Shown: positions 37,201-51,229 of the stretch, one piece after another
Layout: the number at the start of each line of letters is the position of its first letter
How positions within the stretch are numbered: position 1 is the stretch's first letter
NCBI RefSeq assembly: GCF_001940455.1
Contig: NZ_MKQR01000007.1
Location: 147,378 to 211,377, forward strand
Source: Actinokineospora bangkokensis
Lineage (GTDB): Bacteria; Actinomycetota; Actinomycetes; Mycobacteriales; Pseudonocardiaceae
Direction: 5' to 3'
Length of the DNA: 64,000 nucleotides
The notes under the pieces: generated by a model
What the model saw: only the letters and a program-made list of their open reading frames with translations
The model's database searches: none
What the model was told of the DNA's origin: nothing
Made by a program: the position numbers and the translations under genes

Positions 37201-38822
37201 GCGCGCGCTGGGCGGCCGGGGCCGACCTGGTCGTTGTCGGCAGCGGTGTCGCCGGGTTGACCGCGGCGTTACGGGCCCAGTCGCTCGGCCTGCGGGTCCT
37301 GGTGGTCACCAAGGGCGAGGTCGACGACGGCAACACCCGCTGGGCGCAGGGCGGCGTCGCCGTCGTCCTGCCCGACCAGCACGACGAGGGCGACTCGGTG
37401 CAGGCGCACATCACCGACACCCTCACCGCGGGCGCGGGCCTGTGCGACGAGGCCGCCGTCCGCGCGATCGTCGGCGGTGGGCCGGAGGCGGTCACGGCGC
37501 TGCGCGCGCTGGGCGCCGTCTTCGACGCCCGGCCGGACGGGCGGCTCGCCCGCACCCGCGAGGGCGGGCACAGCGCGTTCCGCGTGGTGCACGCAGGCGG
37601 CGACGCCACGGGTGCCGAGGTGGAGCGCGCCCTGGTGACCGCCGCGCGCGACGGGCGCGTCGCCGTGCTGGAGCAGCACGTCGCCGTCCAGGCGCTGCGG
37701 ACCCCCTCGGGCGCCGTGGCGGGCGTGCAGGTGCTCGACGACCGGGGTGTCCCGGGTGTGATCACCGCCCCGGCCGTGCTGCTGGCCACCGGTGGGCTCG
37801 GGCAGCTCTACCAGGCCACGTCCAACCCGGAGGTGGCCACCGGGGACGGCCTGGCGCTGGCGCTGCGCGCGGGCGCCCCCGTGGCGGACCTGGAGTTCGT
37901 GCAGTTCCACCCCACGGTGCTCTACACCGGCGAGGGCGCGCGCGGCCGCTGCCCGCTGGTCACCGAGGCGGTGCGCGGCGAGGGCGCCGTCCTGGTCGAC
38001 GCGACCGGCGCCCGGGTGATGGCGGGCGTGCACCCGCTGGCCGACCTGGCCCCGCGCGACGTCGTGGCCGCCGCGATCACCCGGCACATGGCGCGCGGCC
38101 GCGGCGGCGTGGACGACCACGTCTTCCTCGACGCCACCCACCTGGGCGCCGAGGCGTTCCGCACCCGCTTCCCGACCGTGCTGGCCGCGTGCCTGGCGGC
38201 CGGGGTGGACCCGGCGGTCGAGCCGATCCCGGTGGCCCCGGCGGCGCACTTCTCCTGCGGCGGCGTGGTGACCGATGTGGACGGTCGCACGGCCGTCCCC
38301 GGCCTCTACGCCGCGGGCGAGGTCGCCAGGACGGGCCTGCACGGGGCGAACCGGCTGGCCTCCAACAGCCTGCTGGAGGGCCTGGTCGTGGGCGCCCGCT
38401 CCGCCGAGGCGGTGGCGGCCGACCTGCGCGGCGGCAGGCTGGCCGACGCGCGGCTGGCGGTCGTGCCCGACCTGCCGTCCGCGCCGGTGGCCGACCGCGA
38501 CTCCCTGCAGCGGGTGATGTCGCGCTACGCCGCGATCGGGCGCGAGGCCGAGGGCCTGGCGATCGTCGGCTCGGTGCTGGACGTGACGACGGCGAACCGG
38601 GTGCTCGACACCCGCGCGGCGGTGGAGGACGCGGCGCTGACCCTGGTGGCCCGCGCGCTGCTCGCCGCGGCCGCCACCCGCACCGAGTCCCGCGGCTGCC
38701 ACGTGCGCACCGACTTCCCCGAGCGCGACGACCGGGCCTGGACCCACCCGACGGTGCTGCGCATGACCCCGTCCGGCCAGCCCGTCCCGCTCTACCCGGC
38801 AGAACTGCGAGGAGTGGCGTGA
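37197..38822 (+). CDS. nadB: L-aspartate oxidase
   Basis: 541-aa FAD flavoprotein that oxidises L-aspartate to iminoaspartate. N-terminal [15 protein letters not shown] is the dinucleotide fold, [12 protein letters not shown] the NadB signature, and [21 protein letters not shown] and [17 protein letters not shown] the succinate-dehydrogenase-like active-site motifs. GTG 37197 overlaps the nadA stop (GTGA). Together with NadA it gives the two-step route to quinolinate. Confidence 0.96.
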   Translation: MSARWAAGADLVVVGSGVAGLTAALRAQSLGLRVLVVTKGEVDDGNTRWAQGGVAVVLPDQHDEGDSVQAHITDTLTAGAGLCDEAAVRAIVGGGPEAVTALRALGAVFDARPDGRLARTREGGHSAFRVVHAGGDATGAEVERALVTAARDGRVAVLEQHVAVQALRTPSGAVAGVQVLDDRGVPGVITAPAVLLATGGLGQLYQATSNPEVATGDGLALALRAGAPVADLEFVQFHPTVLYTGEGARGRCPLVTEAVRGEGAVLVDATGARVMAGVHPLADLAPRDVVAAAITRHMARGRGGVDDHVFLDATHLGAEAFRTRFPTVLAACLAAGVDPAVEPIPVAPAAHFSCGGVVTDVDGRTAVPGLYAAGEVARTGLHGANRLASNSLLEGLVVGARSAEAVAADLRGGRLADARLAVVPDLPSAPVADRDSLQRVMSRYAAIGREAEGLAIVGSVLDVTTANRVLDTRAAVEDAALTLVARALLAAAATRTESRGCHVRTDFPERDDRAWTHPTVLRMTPSGQPVPLYPAELRGVA

Positions 38823-39643
38823 CCACCCACGACATCATCGGCATCGCCCTGGCCGAGGACCTGGCCTGCGGCCCCGACGCCACCACGGTGGCCACCGTCC
38901 CGGAGGACGCGGTCGCGGTGGCGGAACTGACCCCGCGCAAGCCCGGCGTCCTCGCGGGCGTGGACGTCGCGCGCGAGGTGTTCACCCGGGTGCTGCCGTC
39001 GGTGGAGGTGCTGTCCTCCCTGGAGGACGGCGCCGACCTGGAGCCGGGCGTGCCCGCGCTGGTCGTGCGCGGCGCGACGCGCTCGCTGCTGACGGCCGAG
39101 CGCACCGCCCTCAACTTCCTCTGCCACCTCTCGGGCGTCGCCACCGCCACCCGCGCCTGGGTCCGCGCCGTCGAGGGCACCGGCACCCGCATCCGCGACT
39201 CCCGCAAGACCCTGCCCGGCCTGCGCGCCCTGGAGAAGCAGGCCGTCCGCAGCGGCGGCGGCACCAACCACCGCATGGCCCTGGGCGACGCCGTCCTCAT
39301 CAAGGACAACCACGTCCTCGCCGCGGGCGGCGTCGCCAAGGCCCTCGCCGCCGCCCGCACCCACGCCCCCGACCTGCCCTGCGAGGTCGAGGTCGACACC
39401 CTCGCCCAGCTCGACGAAGCCCTCTCCGAGAACGCCGACCTGGTCCTGCTGGACAACTTCACCGTCGCCGACTGCGCGGAAGCCGTCCGCCGCGCCTCGG
39501 GCACCCCCACCCGCCTGGAGGCCTCGGGCGGGCTGACGCTGGACGTGGCCCGCGCCTACGCGGAGACGGGCGTGCACTTCCTGGCGGTGGGCGGGTTGAC
39601 GCACTCGTCCCCCGCGCTGGACCTGGGCATGGACCTGCGCTGA
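38819..39643 (+). CDS. nadC: Quinolinate phosphoribosyltransferase
   Basis: 274-aa enzyme producing nicotinate mononucleotide from quinolinate and PRPP. EDLACGPDATT at the N-terminus, ERTALNFLCHLSGVAT, RDSRKTLPGLRALEK and HRMALGDAVLIKDNH are the standard active-site segments. GTG 38819 overlaps the nadB stop by 4 nt. Terminator hairpin 8 bp after the stop closes the nadABC operon. Confidence 0.96.
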   Translation: MTTHDIIGIALAEDLACGPDATTVATVPEDAVAVAELTPRKPGVLAGVDVAREVFTRVLPSVEVLSSLEDGADLEPGVPALVVRGATRSLLTAERTALNFLCHLSGVATATRAWVRAVEGTGTRIRDSRKTLPGLRALEKQAVRSGGGTNHRMALGDAVLIKDNHVLAAGGVAKALAAARTHAPDLPCEVEVDTLAQLDEALSENADLVLLDNFTVADCAEAVRRASGTPTRLEASGGLTLDVARAYAETGVHFLAVGGLTHSSPALDLGMDLR

Positions 39644-39650
39644 GCGCCCG

Positions 39651-39685
39651 CCGTGGTGCCGGGCTGAGGGGATCCGGCACCACGG
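39651..39685 (+). terminator. Hairpin terminator after nadC
   Basis: Perfect 12-bp arms (39651-39662 and 39674-39685) with an 11-nt loop, no T tract. Confidence 0.7.
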
Positions 39686-39813
39686 TCGGCTTCGCCGTCC
39701 CGGCTCACCCCGCCGGGCCAACCTGCGCAACCGCCGCCCGCTGCCGTCACCTGCGCGGCCACCGTCCTCGCCGCGAACACCGTCGCCGCCCGTGTTGGCG
39801 GCGCGTCCGATAC

Positions 39814-39851
39814 CCCTTGCGTGCCTTGGGAACCCTTGCGTGCCTTGGGAA
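39814..39851 (+). repeat. Exact 19-bp tandem duplication
   Basis: Two adjacent copies of CCCTTGCGTGCCTTGGGAA at 39814-39832 and 39833-39851. The end of the second copy forms a short hairpin with the following bases. Confidence 0.9.
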
Positions 39852-39880
39852 CCAAGGCTCCCGCTCGGGTACCCCGCCCG

Positions 39881-39908
39881 AGGGGACCCCTGTTTTCAAC
39901 GTTACCGG
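39881..39908. repeat. Dispersed intergenic repeat, copy 1
   Basis: 28 bp identical to 50562-50589; core TGTTTTCAACGTTACCGG preceded by the self-complementary GGGGACCCC. Weaker similarity extends on both sides (GGGTA..CCCG upstream, TGTGGACA about 36 bp downstream). Lies 143 bp from the 3' end of a minus-strand regulator gene, as copy 2 does (82 bp). Confidence 0.85.
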
Positions 39909-40051
39909 CGTGGGGCGACAGTTCCCGGCCGTCTGGTGGCACCTGTGGACAACTGCGGCTCGGGCGTGTTCCGCACGAGGGCGGCCTCAGCTCGTTCGTC
40001 GTCGTGCCAGGTTGCCTCGGGTGGGACAAGCGGCCGGGGGTGGGACACGGC

Positions 40052-40630
40052 CTAGCGGGAGGCGGAGAGGAGGTCGGCCAGGCCGGACAGGAGGTGGTCG
40101 GGGCTGGGGGAGCGGGTGGGGTCGAGGAGCCACTGGAGGGCCAGGCCGTCGCAGACGGCGAGGATGAAGCCCGCGACCGCGGTGCAGCGGGGGTCCTCGG
40201 GGGAGACGTCGTCGGGGTAGGACGAGGCGACGATGGTGGCGATGCGGGTGCGGGTGCGGTGCTGGAGGGCGGCGAGCTGCTCGCGGAGGGCGGGGTCGCG
40301 CTCGGCCTGGGCGAGGGCCTCGACGAAGCTGAGCAGCAGGGCGCGCTTGTCGGCGAGGTGGCGCAGGACGGTGGCCCAGGTCAGGTGGGCCCGCTCGACC
40401 GGGGAGCTGGCCGGGTCGGCCAGGGCGACCTCGGCCAGCGCGTCGGTCCACTCCTCGAACACGGCGCCGAGGGCGGCGTTGAGCAGGCCGTTCTTGGAGC
40501 CGAAGTGGTAGCCGATGGAGGCCAGGTTCGTGCCCGAGGCGGCCACCAGGTCGCGGGCGGTGATGTGCGCGTAGCCCTTGTCCTCCAGCAGGCGGCGGGC
40601 GGCGGTGAGGAGCAGTTCGCGATGTCCCAC
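40052..40630 (-). CDS. TetR/AcrR-family regulator
   Basis: 192 aa. N-terminal helix-turn-helix at about 5-50 (ELLLTAARRLLEDKGYAHITARDLVAASGTNLASIGYHFG), with the typical YHFGSK ending. The C-terminal ligand domain is helical (about 60-190). GTG 40630 gives the normal TetR length; longer upstream frames cross the promoter. Divergent from the P450 at 40728 with a palindrome between, so it probably represses both. Confidence 0.9.
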   Translation of the reverse strand: MGHRELLLTAARRLLEDKGYAHITARDLVAASGTNLASIGYHFGSKNGLLNAALGAVFEEWTDALAEVALADPASSPVERAHLTWATVLRHLADKRALLLSFVEALAQAERDPALREQLAALQHRTRTRIATIVASSYPDDVSPEDPRCTAVAGFILAVCDGLALQWLLDPTRSPSPDHLLSGLADLLSASR

Positions 40631-40674
40631 CCGTGGATCGTAGTTGCCCCGTCCATCCGGTTGCCCCAGCCATC

Positions 40675-40688
40675 TATACGGATGTATA
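40675..40688. promoter_or_regulatory. TetR-type operator TATAC-GGAT-GTATA
   Basis: Perfect 5-bp arms around GGAT in the 97-bp divergent space. The right arm overlaps TATAAA (40685-40690), the best -10 for the P450, so binding would block it. Confidence 0.7.
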
Positions 40689-40727
40689 AATCGGGGGTCA
40701 GGGTGACCGAGACCACGGGAGGCCCCG

Positions 40728-42026
40728 TTGACCGCCGACGTCCGCACGCCCGTCGAGGGCCTGCCGCCCGGGCCCCGGCTGCCCAAGGTCGCCCAGACCG
40801 CGCTGTTCCTGCGCTCGCGCGCCCGGGTGTCGCCGCGCTGGCGGCGGCGCTACGGCGACGCGTTCACCGTGCGGCTCGCGGGCGGGCGCACGGTGGTGAC
40901 CATCAGCAGGCCGGAGGACATCCGCGCGGTGTTCGCGGGCGCGCCGGAGGTCTACCACGCCGGTGAGGGCAACGCGATCCTCGCGCCGGTGATGGGCCAG
41001 GAGTCCCTGCTGATCCTCGACGAGGACGCGCACCTGGCCGCGCGCAAGCGCTTGATGCCCGCCTTCAACGGCGCCGCGCTGCGCGGGTACGCGGACATGA
41101 TGGCCGAGCTGGCCGAGGCCGAGGTGTCCCGCTGGCCGCTCGACCGTCCCTTCCGGACGCACGCGAGCATGAACGCGGTGACGCTGGAGATCATCCTGCG
41201 GGTGGTGTTCGGCATGGCCGAGGGCGAGCGGCTGGCCGCGCTGCGCCCGCTCATCAACAAGGTCACCGACATCGGTCCGATCGACGTGCTCGGCTGGAGC
41301 TTCCCGAAGCTCAAGCACGTCTGGCCGTGGAAGCGCAACGTCGAGAACCTCAAGGCGGCCGACGCCCTGCTCTACGAGGAGATCGCCGAACGCCGCGGCG
41401 CGGACCTCACCGACCGCAACGACGTGCTTTCCCGGTTGCTCAAGGCCGACCCGGACGCGCGCGCGGTGGAACTGCGCGACCACATGATGACCCTGCTGCT
41501 CGCCGGTCACGAGACGACCGCGACCGCGCTGGCGTGGTCGCTGCACGAGCTCTCGCGCAACCCGGACGTGCTGCGCAAGGCGCAAGCCGCGGCCGACGCC
41601 GAGGACCACGAGTACCTGCAGGCGGTCACCAAGGAGGCGATGCGCAGCCGCCCGGTGATCTACGGCGTTGGCCGCCGGATCACCGAGCCGCAGGTGATCG
41701 CGGGCCACCGCATCCCCGCGGGCACGGTCATCTCCCCGTGCATCGGCCTGGTGCAGGACGACCCCGAGCACCACCCCGACCCGCGGGCGTTCCGGCCGGA
41801 GCGGTTCATCGGCGCCTCGATGGAGTCGGGCACGTGGATCCCGTTCGGCGGCGGGGTGCGGCGCTGCATCGGCGCCGGGTTCTCCTTGCAGGAGGCCGGG
41901 ATCATCCTGCGCGCGATCCTGCTGCGCTACGACCTGGAGCCGGTGGGCGCGCCGGAACCCCAGCAGGCCCGCAACATCACCCAGGTGCCGCGCCGGGGTG
42001 CCCGGGTCATCGCCCGCCGTCGGTGA
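40728..42026 (+). CDS. Cytochrome P450
   Basis: 432-aa P450 with longer, CYP110/CYP138-like features: I-helix LLLAGHETTATALAW (about residue 257), ExxR as EAMR (about 303), and heme loop FGGGVRRCIGAG with Cys near 380. It starts with TTG at 40728, supported by GGGAGG 6 nt upstream; no ATG or GTG is available. Substrate unknown. Its 3' end overlaps the convergent MerR gene by 20 bp. Confidence 0.9.
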   Translation: MTADVRTPVEGLPPGPRLPKVAQTALFLRSRARVSPRWRRRYGDAFTVRLAGGRTVVTISRPEDIRAVFAGAPEVYHAGEGNAILAPVMGQESLLILDEDAHLAARKRLMPAFNGAALRGYADMMAELAEAEVSRWPLDRPFRTHASMNAVTLEIILRVVFGMAEGERLAALRPLINKVTDIGPIDVLGWSFPKLKHVWPWKRNVENLKAADALLYEEIAERRGADLTDRNDVLSRLLKADPDARAVELRDHMMTLLLAGHETTATALAWSLHELSRNPDVLRKAQAAADAEDHEYLQAVTKEAMRSRPVIYGVGRRITEPQVIAGHRIPAGTVISPCIGLVQDDPEHHPDPRAFRPERFIGASMESGTWIPFGGGVRRCIGAGFSLQEAGIILRAILLRYDLEPVGAPEPQQARNITQVPRRGARVIARRR

Positions 42027-42450
42027 CCGCGCACTCGGGTCCGCCGCGCCAGAGGGTGTCGGCGGACCCGGCGGCGAGGTGGCGCTCGTAGGTCTCGACC
42101 TTCCAGCGGATGACGTCGAGGGCGTCCTGCAGCTCGGCCATCTGCCGCACCACCTTCGCCTCGTGCGCGCGCAGGATCTCGAAGCGCTCCCGCTCGTTGC
42201 CCGCGCCCGCCCGCGCCAGCTCGGCGTAGCGGCGGATGTCGGCCAGCGACATGCCCGAGGACCGCAGCCGCGTGCACACCCGCAGCCAGGCGACCTCCTC
42301 CTCCCCGAACACACGGCGCCCGGCGGAGTTGCGCTCGACGGGCCCGACGAACAGGCCCTCCTTCTCGTAGAAGCGCAGCGTGTGCGTCGACAGTCCGGTC
42401 ATCTCGCTGACCTCACCGATGGTCAGCGCCGTGCTCGGTGCAGCTGTCAT
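42007..42450 (-). CDS. MerR-family regulator
   Basis: 147 aa. MerR DNA-binding domain with STALTIGEVSEMTGLSTHTLRFYEKEGL (in two parts) at about 8-35 and a coiled-coil dimer helix (about 85-125). No conserved Cys set, so not a metal sensor by eye; effector domain is minimal. Divergent from the SDR gene, whose promoter has the 19-nt MerR spacer. The TTG-to-ATG alternatives upstream would run into that promoter, so ATG 42450 is used. Confidence 0.88.
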   Translation of the reverse strand: MTAAPSTALTIGEVSEMTGLSTHTLRFYEKEGLFVGPVERNSAGRRVFGEEEVAWLRVCTRLRSSGMSLADIRRYAELARAGAGNERERFEILRAHEAKVVRQMAELQDALDVIRWKVETYERHLAAGSADTLWRGGPECAVTDGGR

Positions 42451-42543
42451 GCCCCCCAGCGTAGGCCGTGCCGCACGAGGTGGCCGCGCCTGAGCGCTCG
42501 CCCTGGTGGCGGTGGGAATCGCGAACCCCGGCCCTGGGCGCGC

Positions 42544-42574
42544 TTGACCTAGAGGCGGCTCCAACTCCTAGCGT
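42544..42574 (+). promoter_or_regulatory. MerR-type promoter of the SDR gene
   Basis: TTGACC (42544-42549) and TAGCGT (42569-42574) are separated by exactly 19 nt, the over-long spacer characteristic of MerR-activated promoters. Imperfect dyad CTAGAG ... CTCCTAG lies in the spacer. The MerR gene starts about 95 bp upstream in the opposite direction. Confidence 0.75.
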
Positions 42575-42603
42575 CGGCGGCGTTGTCGACGAAAGGCTGG
42601 ACA

Positions 42604-43428
42604 GTGAGCACCACGTGGTTCATCACCGGGACGTCCTCGGGCTTCGGCAGGCTGCTGACCGAGCAGCTGCTGGAGCGCGGCGACCGGGTCGCCGCCACCC
42701 TGCGCAGGCCGGAGGCGCTGGACGACCTCACCGGGTACGGCGACCGGCTGTGGGTGCGGCAGCTGGACGTCACCGACACCGACCGGGTGCGCGCGGTGGT
42801 CGACGAGGCGTTCGCCGAGCTGGGCACCATCGACGTCATCGTGAACAACGCCGGGTACGGGGTGTTCGCCTCCGTGGAGGAGGCCACCGACGAGCAGGTG
42901 CGCGCGGTGGTCGAGACGAACCTGCTCGGCTCCATCCACGTCGTGCGCGCCGCGCTGCCGCACCTGCGGGCCCAGGGGTCGGGCCGCATCCTCCAGGTGT
43001 CCACCGCGGGCGGGCAGACGACGTACCCGAACTTCGCCTACTACCACGCGTCGAAGTGGGGCATCGAGGGCTTCTGCCAGACCGTCGCCGCCGAGGTCCG
43101 CCCGTTCGGCATCCACCTGACGATCGTCGAACCCGGCGCGACCCCCACCGGCTTCGGCACCGGCCTGGCCACCGCCCCCGCCATGCCCGAGTACGACGCC
43201 ACCCCCGCGGGCGACACCCGCCGCGCGCTGGCCTCCGGCGCGTTCGCCCTGCCCAACGACCCGGCGAAGATCGCCCGCGCCATGGTCGAGCTGGTCGACA
43301 GCGGTGAGACCCCGCTGCGCCTGCCGCTGGGCCAGGACACCTACGACGACGTCCGCGCCGACCTGCGCGCCCGGCTGGCCGAGCACGAGGCCCACGAGCG
43401 GGTCGCCCGCTCGGTCGCGGCGGGCTGA
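42604..43428 (+). CDS. Short-chain dehydrogenase/reductase
   Basis: 274-aa classical SDR. NAD(P) motif TGTSSGFG (about residues 8-15), NNAGYG (about 84-89), catalytic Ser in VSTAGG (about 137) and YxxxK as YYHASK (about 150-155). Arg in LRRPEAL after strand 2 favours NADPH. Often annotated as an oxidoreductase of unknown substrate beside MerR regulators. GTG 42604 has GAAAGG about 9 nt upstream; GTG 42583 lies too close to the promoter. Confidence 0.9.
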   Translation: MSTTWFITGTSSGFGRLLTEQLLERGDRVAATLRRPEALDDLTGYGDRLWVRQLDVTDTDRVRAVVDEAFAELGTIDVIVNNAGYGVFASVEEATDEQVRAVVETNLLGSIHVVRAALPHLRAQGSGRILQVSTAGGQTTYPNFAYYHASKWGIEGFCQTVAAEVRPFGIHLTIVEPGATPTGFGTGLATAPAMPEYDATPAGDTRRALASGAFALPNDPAKIARAMVELVDSGETPLRLPLGQDTYDDVRADLRARLAEHEAHERVARSVAAG

Positions 43429-43438
43429 GCCCGCTCGC

Positions 43439-44221
43439 TCAGAGCCGGCGGTTGGCCAGGACGGGCAAGGCCTCGCGGGTCCTGGCCACCACGTCGGTGT
43501 CGACGTCCCACAGCAGCATGTCCGGCTCGGGCCCGAGGGCGGCCACGACGGCCCCGGTGGGGGAGGCGACGACGCTGTGGCCGACGCCCAGCGGGGCCTT
43601 GCTCTCCAGGTCGGAGAAGGCCTGCCCGCAGGCCAGGACCCAGGCGGTCGAGTCCAGGGCCCTCGCGCGCACGAGCAGTTCCCACTGCTCGACCTTGCCC
43701 GGCCCGGAGCCCCAGGACGCGGCGACGACGATGGCGTGCGCGCCGCCCGCGGCCAGCGCCCGGTACAGCTCGGGGAAGCGGACGTCGTAGCAGGTGGTGA
43801 TGCCGACCACGACGCCGTCCACCTCGACCGAGACCAGCTCGGTGCCGGGGGCGACGGTGCGCGACTCCTCGAACCCGAAGGCGTCGAACAGGTGGATCTT
43901 GTCGTAGCCCCGGTGCTGCCCGCGGCCGGTGACCAGCAGGGTGTTGCGCACCCGGTCTCCCGCGGGGGTGAACATGCCCGCCACCACGACGACCCCCGCG
44001 GCGTCGGCGGCCTCGGCGACCGCGGTGGCCCACGGGCCGTCGAGGGGTTCGGCCACCGGGCCCAGCGGGACGCCGAAGCGGCACTGGGTGGCCTCCGGGA
44101 ACACGACCAGGTCCGCCCCCGCCCCGGCGGCGGCGCGCACCCCGGCGCGGACCCGCTCCAGGTTCTCGGCCGGGTCGGTCGTCGAGCTGATCTGGCAGAG
44201 CGCGGTACGCAATCCGCACAC
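43439..44221 (-). CDS. Carbon-nitrogen hydrolase (nitrilase superfamily)
   Basis: 260-aa cytoplasmic amidase/nitrilase-fold enzyme. Catalytic triad E43 (FPEAT), K108 (YDKIHLF) and C144 (TTCYDVRFPE) is complete. KIHLFDAFGFEES and YDVRFPELYR are typical of the Nit/omega-amidase branch, so deaminated glutathione or omega-amides are likely substrates by family. GTG 44221 has AGGAGG directly upstream on the minus strand. It ends 10 bp from the convergent SDR gene. Confidence 0.9.
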   Translation of the reverse strand: MCGLRTALCQISSTTDPAENLERVRAGVRAAAGAGADLVVFPEATQCRFGVPLGPVAEPLDGPWATAVAEAADAAGVVVVAGMFTPAGDRVRNTLLVTGRGQHRGYDKIHLFDAFGFEESRTVAPGTELVSVEVDGVVVGITTCYDVRFPELYRALAAGGAHAIVVAASWGSGPGKVEQWELLVRARALDSTAWVLACGQAFSDLESKAPLGVGHSVVASPTGAVVAALGPEPDMLLWDVDTDVVARTREALPVLANRRL

Positions 44222-44255
44222 CCTCCTCCTCGGGGCCCGACTACCCTCGGGCCTC

Positions 44256-50045
<5,790 letters not shown>

Positions 50046-50058
50046 GAGGAGCGGCCCC

Positions 50059-50223
50059 GTGCCCACAGAGTTCGTCGTCGTCCTGCTCGCCGCCCTCGCG
50101 GGCATCCTCATCGGCGGGGCGTACTCCGCGTACAAGAACAGCTCCACGGTCGCGGCCGCCGTCCTGGGCGTCTTGGCGCTCCTGGCCGCCGGCGGTGCCG
50201 TCGCGTGGTTCGCCTCTTCCTGA
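50059..50223 (+). CDS. Small two-helix membrane protein after hisB
   Basis: 54 aa, too short for the usual cut-offs. Reads MPTEFVVVLLAALAGILIGG, then a polar AYSAYKNSS turn, then a second hydrophobic run AAVLGVLALLAAGGAVAWF. GTG 50059 has GGAGGA about 8 nt upstream and follows hisB by 13 bp. Function unknown; short membrane proteins within actinobacterial his clusters are known but undescribed in detail. Confidence 0.75.
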   Translation: MPTEFVVVLLAALAGILIGGAYSAYKNSSTVAAAVLGVLALLAAGGAVAWFASS

Positions 50224-50320
50224 CCGTTGCGCTCGGCCCTCCGCTGCGCTCGGCTCTTGGCCGGCTTCGCCGGTTCTCCGCTGCGCGGGGCTCTTGAACA
50301 GCGGGGGCTTGGGTGGGTGG

Positions 50321-50466
50321 CCCGGTTGGGTGGATCCGCTTGGTCGGGGCCCCTATGACGATCATGTGCTGTCGGGCGGGAAAAGGCGGGCTGAAAAGAC
50401 GCCCGCCCGTCCCGTTTGGGTAGCACATGATCGTCACCCCCGACCAAGCGAATCCACCCAACCGGG
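50321..50466. repeat. Long inverted repeat (45-50 bp arms)
   Basis: Left arm 50321-50370 and right arm 50422-50466. The outer 29 bp match with one difference and the inner 15 bp (TGACGATCATGTGCT) match exactly; the left arm has five extra bases between them. The 51-nt loop contains a GGGCGGG / CCCGCCC sub-hairpin (50374-50380, 50402-50408). No ORF or target-site duplication is seen. It could be a MITE-like or REP-like element. Confidence 0.9.
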
Positions 50467-50561
50467 CAGTGCTCGCTGCCTGGGCTCGGCTTGTGGGGGT
50501 GGTCGCCTTGGTGCCTTCTCGTGCCACTTTGACCCAGGCTGGCGCGGGGGTAGCCCGGGCA

Positions 50562-50589
50562 AGGGGACCCCTGTTTTCAACGTTACCGG
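50562..50589. repeat. Dispersed intergenic repeat, copy 2
   Basis: Identical over 28 bp to 39881-39908, in the same orientation and again followed after about 36 bp by TGTGGACA. It lies 82 bp from the 3' end of soxR. Confidence 0.85.
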
Positions 50590-50671
50590 TGGGGGGTGAC
50601 GGAACGGGAGTCCTGGGGAAGTGGCTGTGGACAGCCTGGCGGGGTGTGGACAACCGGCTGCACCAAGGGGG

Positions 50672-51127
50672 TCAGTCCTCCGCGGTGGTGCGCAGGCCCG
50701 GGGCGCCGGGGCCGAAGCGGGCCAGGCGGTCGTCGGTGTTGGCGAGGAGGCAGGACTTGAGGGAGAGGCAGCCGCAGCCGATGCAGGACTCCAGGTTGTC
50801 GCGGAGCTTCTTCAGGGCTTCGATGCGGGCGTTGAGCTCTCCGCGCCAGGTCTTGGAGAGGCGGTGCCAGTCGGACTTGGTGGGGGTGCGCTGGTCGGGG
50901 AGGGTGGCGAGGGCGTCGCGGATCTCCTCCAGGGAGAGGCCGACGCGCTGGGCGGTGCGGATGAAGGCGAGCCTGCGCAGGACGGCCCGGGGGTAGCGGC
51001 GCTGGTTGCCCGCGGTGCGGACCGAGTGGATGAGGCCGCGCTCCTCGTAGAAGCGCAGGGCCGTGTGGGGGACACCGCTGCGGTCGGCGACCTCGCCGAT
51101 GGTCAGCACCTCGGGCAGCTTGGACAC
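50672..51127 (-). CDS. soxR: Redox-sensitive transcriptional activator SoxR
   Basis: 151-aa MerR-family [2Fe-2S] regulator. Winged-helix domain with LTIGEVADRSGVPHTALRFYEERGL (in parts) at 8-32, a dimerisation helix (about 82-113), and the cluster motif C115-x2-C118-x-C120-x5-C126 (CIGCGCLSLKSC). In actinomycetes SoxR responds to redox-active small molecules rather than driving soxS. A matching box lies upstream of the transketolase gene 700 bp away. The GTG at 51127 is the only start giving normal length. Confidence 0.96.
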   Translation of the reverse strand: MSKLPEVLTIGEVADRSGVPHTALRFYEERGLIHSVRTAGNQRRYPRAVLRRLAFIRTAQRVGLSLEEIRDALATLPDQRTPTKSDWHRLSKTWRGELNARIEALKKLRDNLESCIGCGCLSLKSCLLANTDDRLARFGPGAPGLRTTAED

Positions 51128-51229
51128 CCCGCCGAGACTACCTCCGGTCCGGGGGTGGGTGGGCCAGGGCTTCTCCCGCGCGAGGGGGCGGCAGCTCGCC
51201 AGTGGTGGTGGCGGGCCGCGGAACGCGGC

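Larger units (their letters stand above)
39686..40051. other. Gene-free interval with repeats between nadC and the TetR gene
   Basis: No credible coding sequence. It holds two exact 19-bp tandem units (39814-39851), a CCTTGG-GAA-CCAAGG hairpin (39843-39857) and one copy of a dispersed 28-bp repeat (39881-39908), followed 36 bp later by TGTGGACAACTG. The same order (repeat, ~36 bp, TGTGGACA) is seen at 50562-50640. Confidence 0.7.
50224..50671. other. Gene-free interval with palindrome and repeats
   Basis: No credible coding sequence. From left to right: two 21-nt imperfect direct repeats (50239-50259 and 50276-50296, two mismatches) flanking the hairpin CCGGCTTCGCCGG (50261-50273), a long inverted repeat (50321-50466), a copy of the 28-bp dispersed repeat (50562-50589) and TGTGGACA motifs near 50627 and 50645. 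It separates hisB from soxR. Confidence 0.8.
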
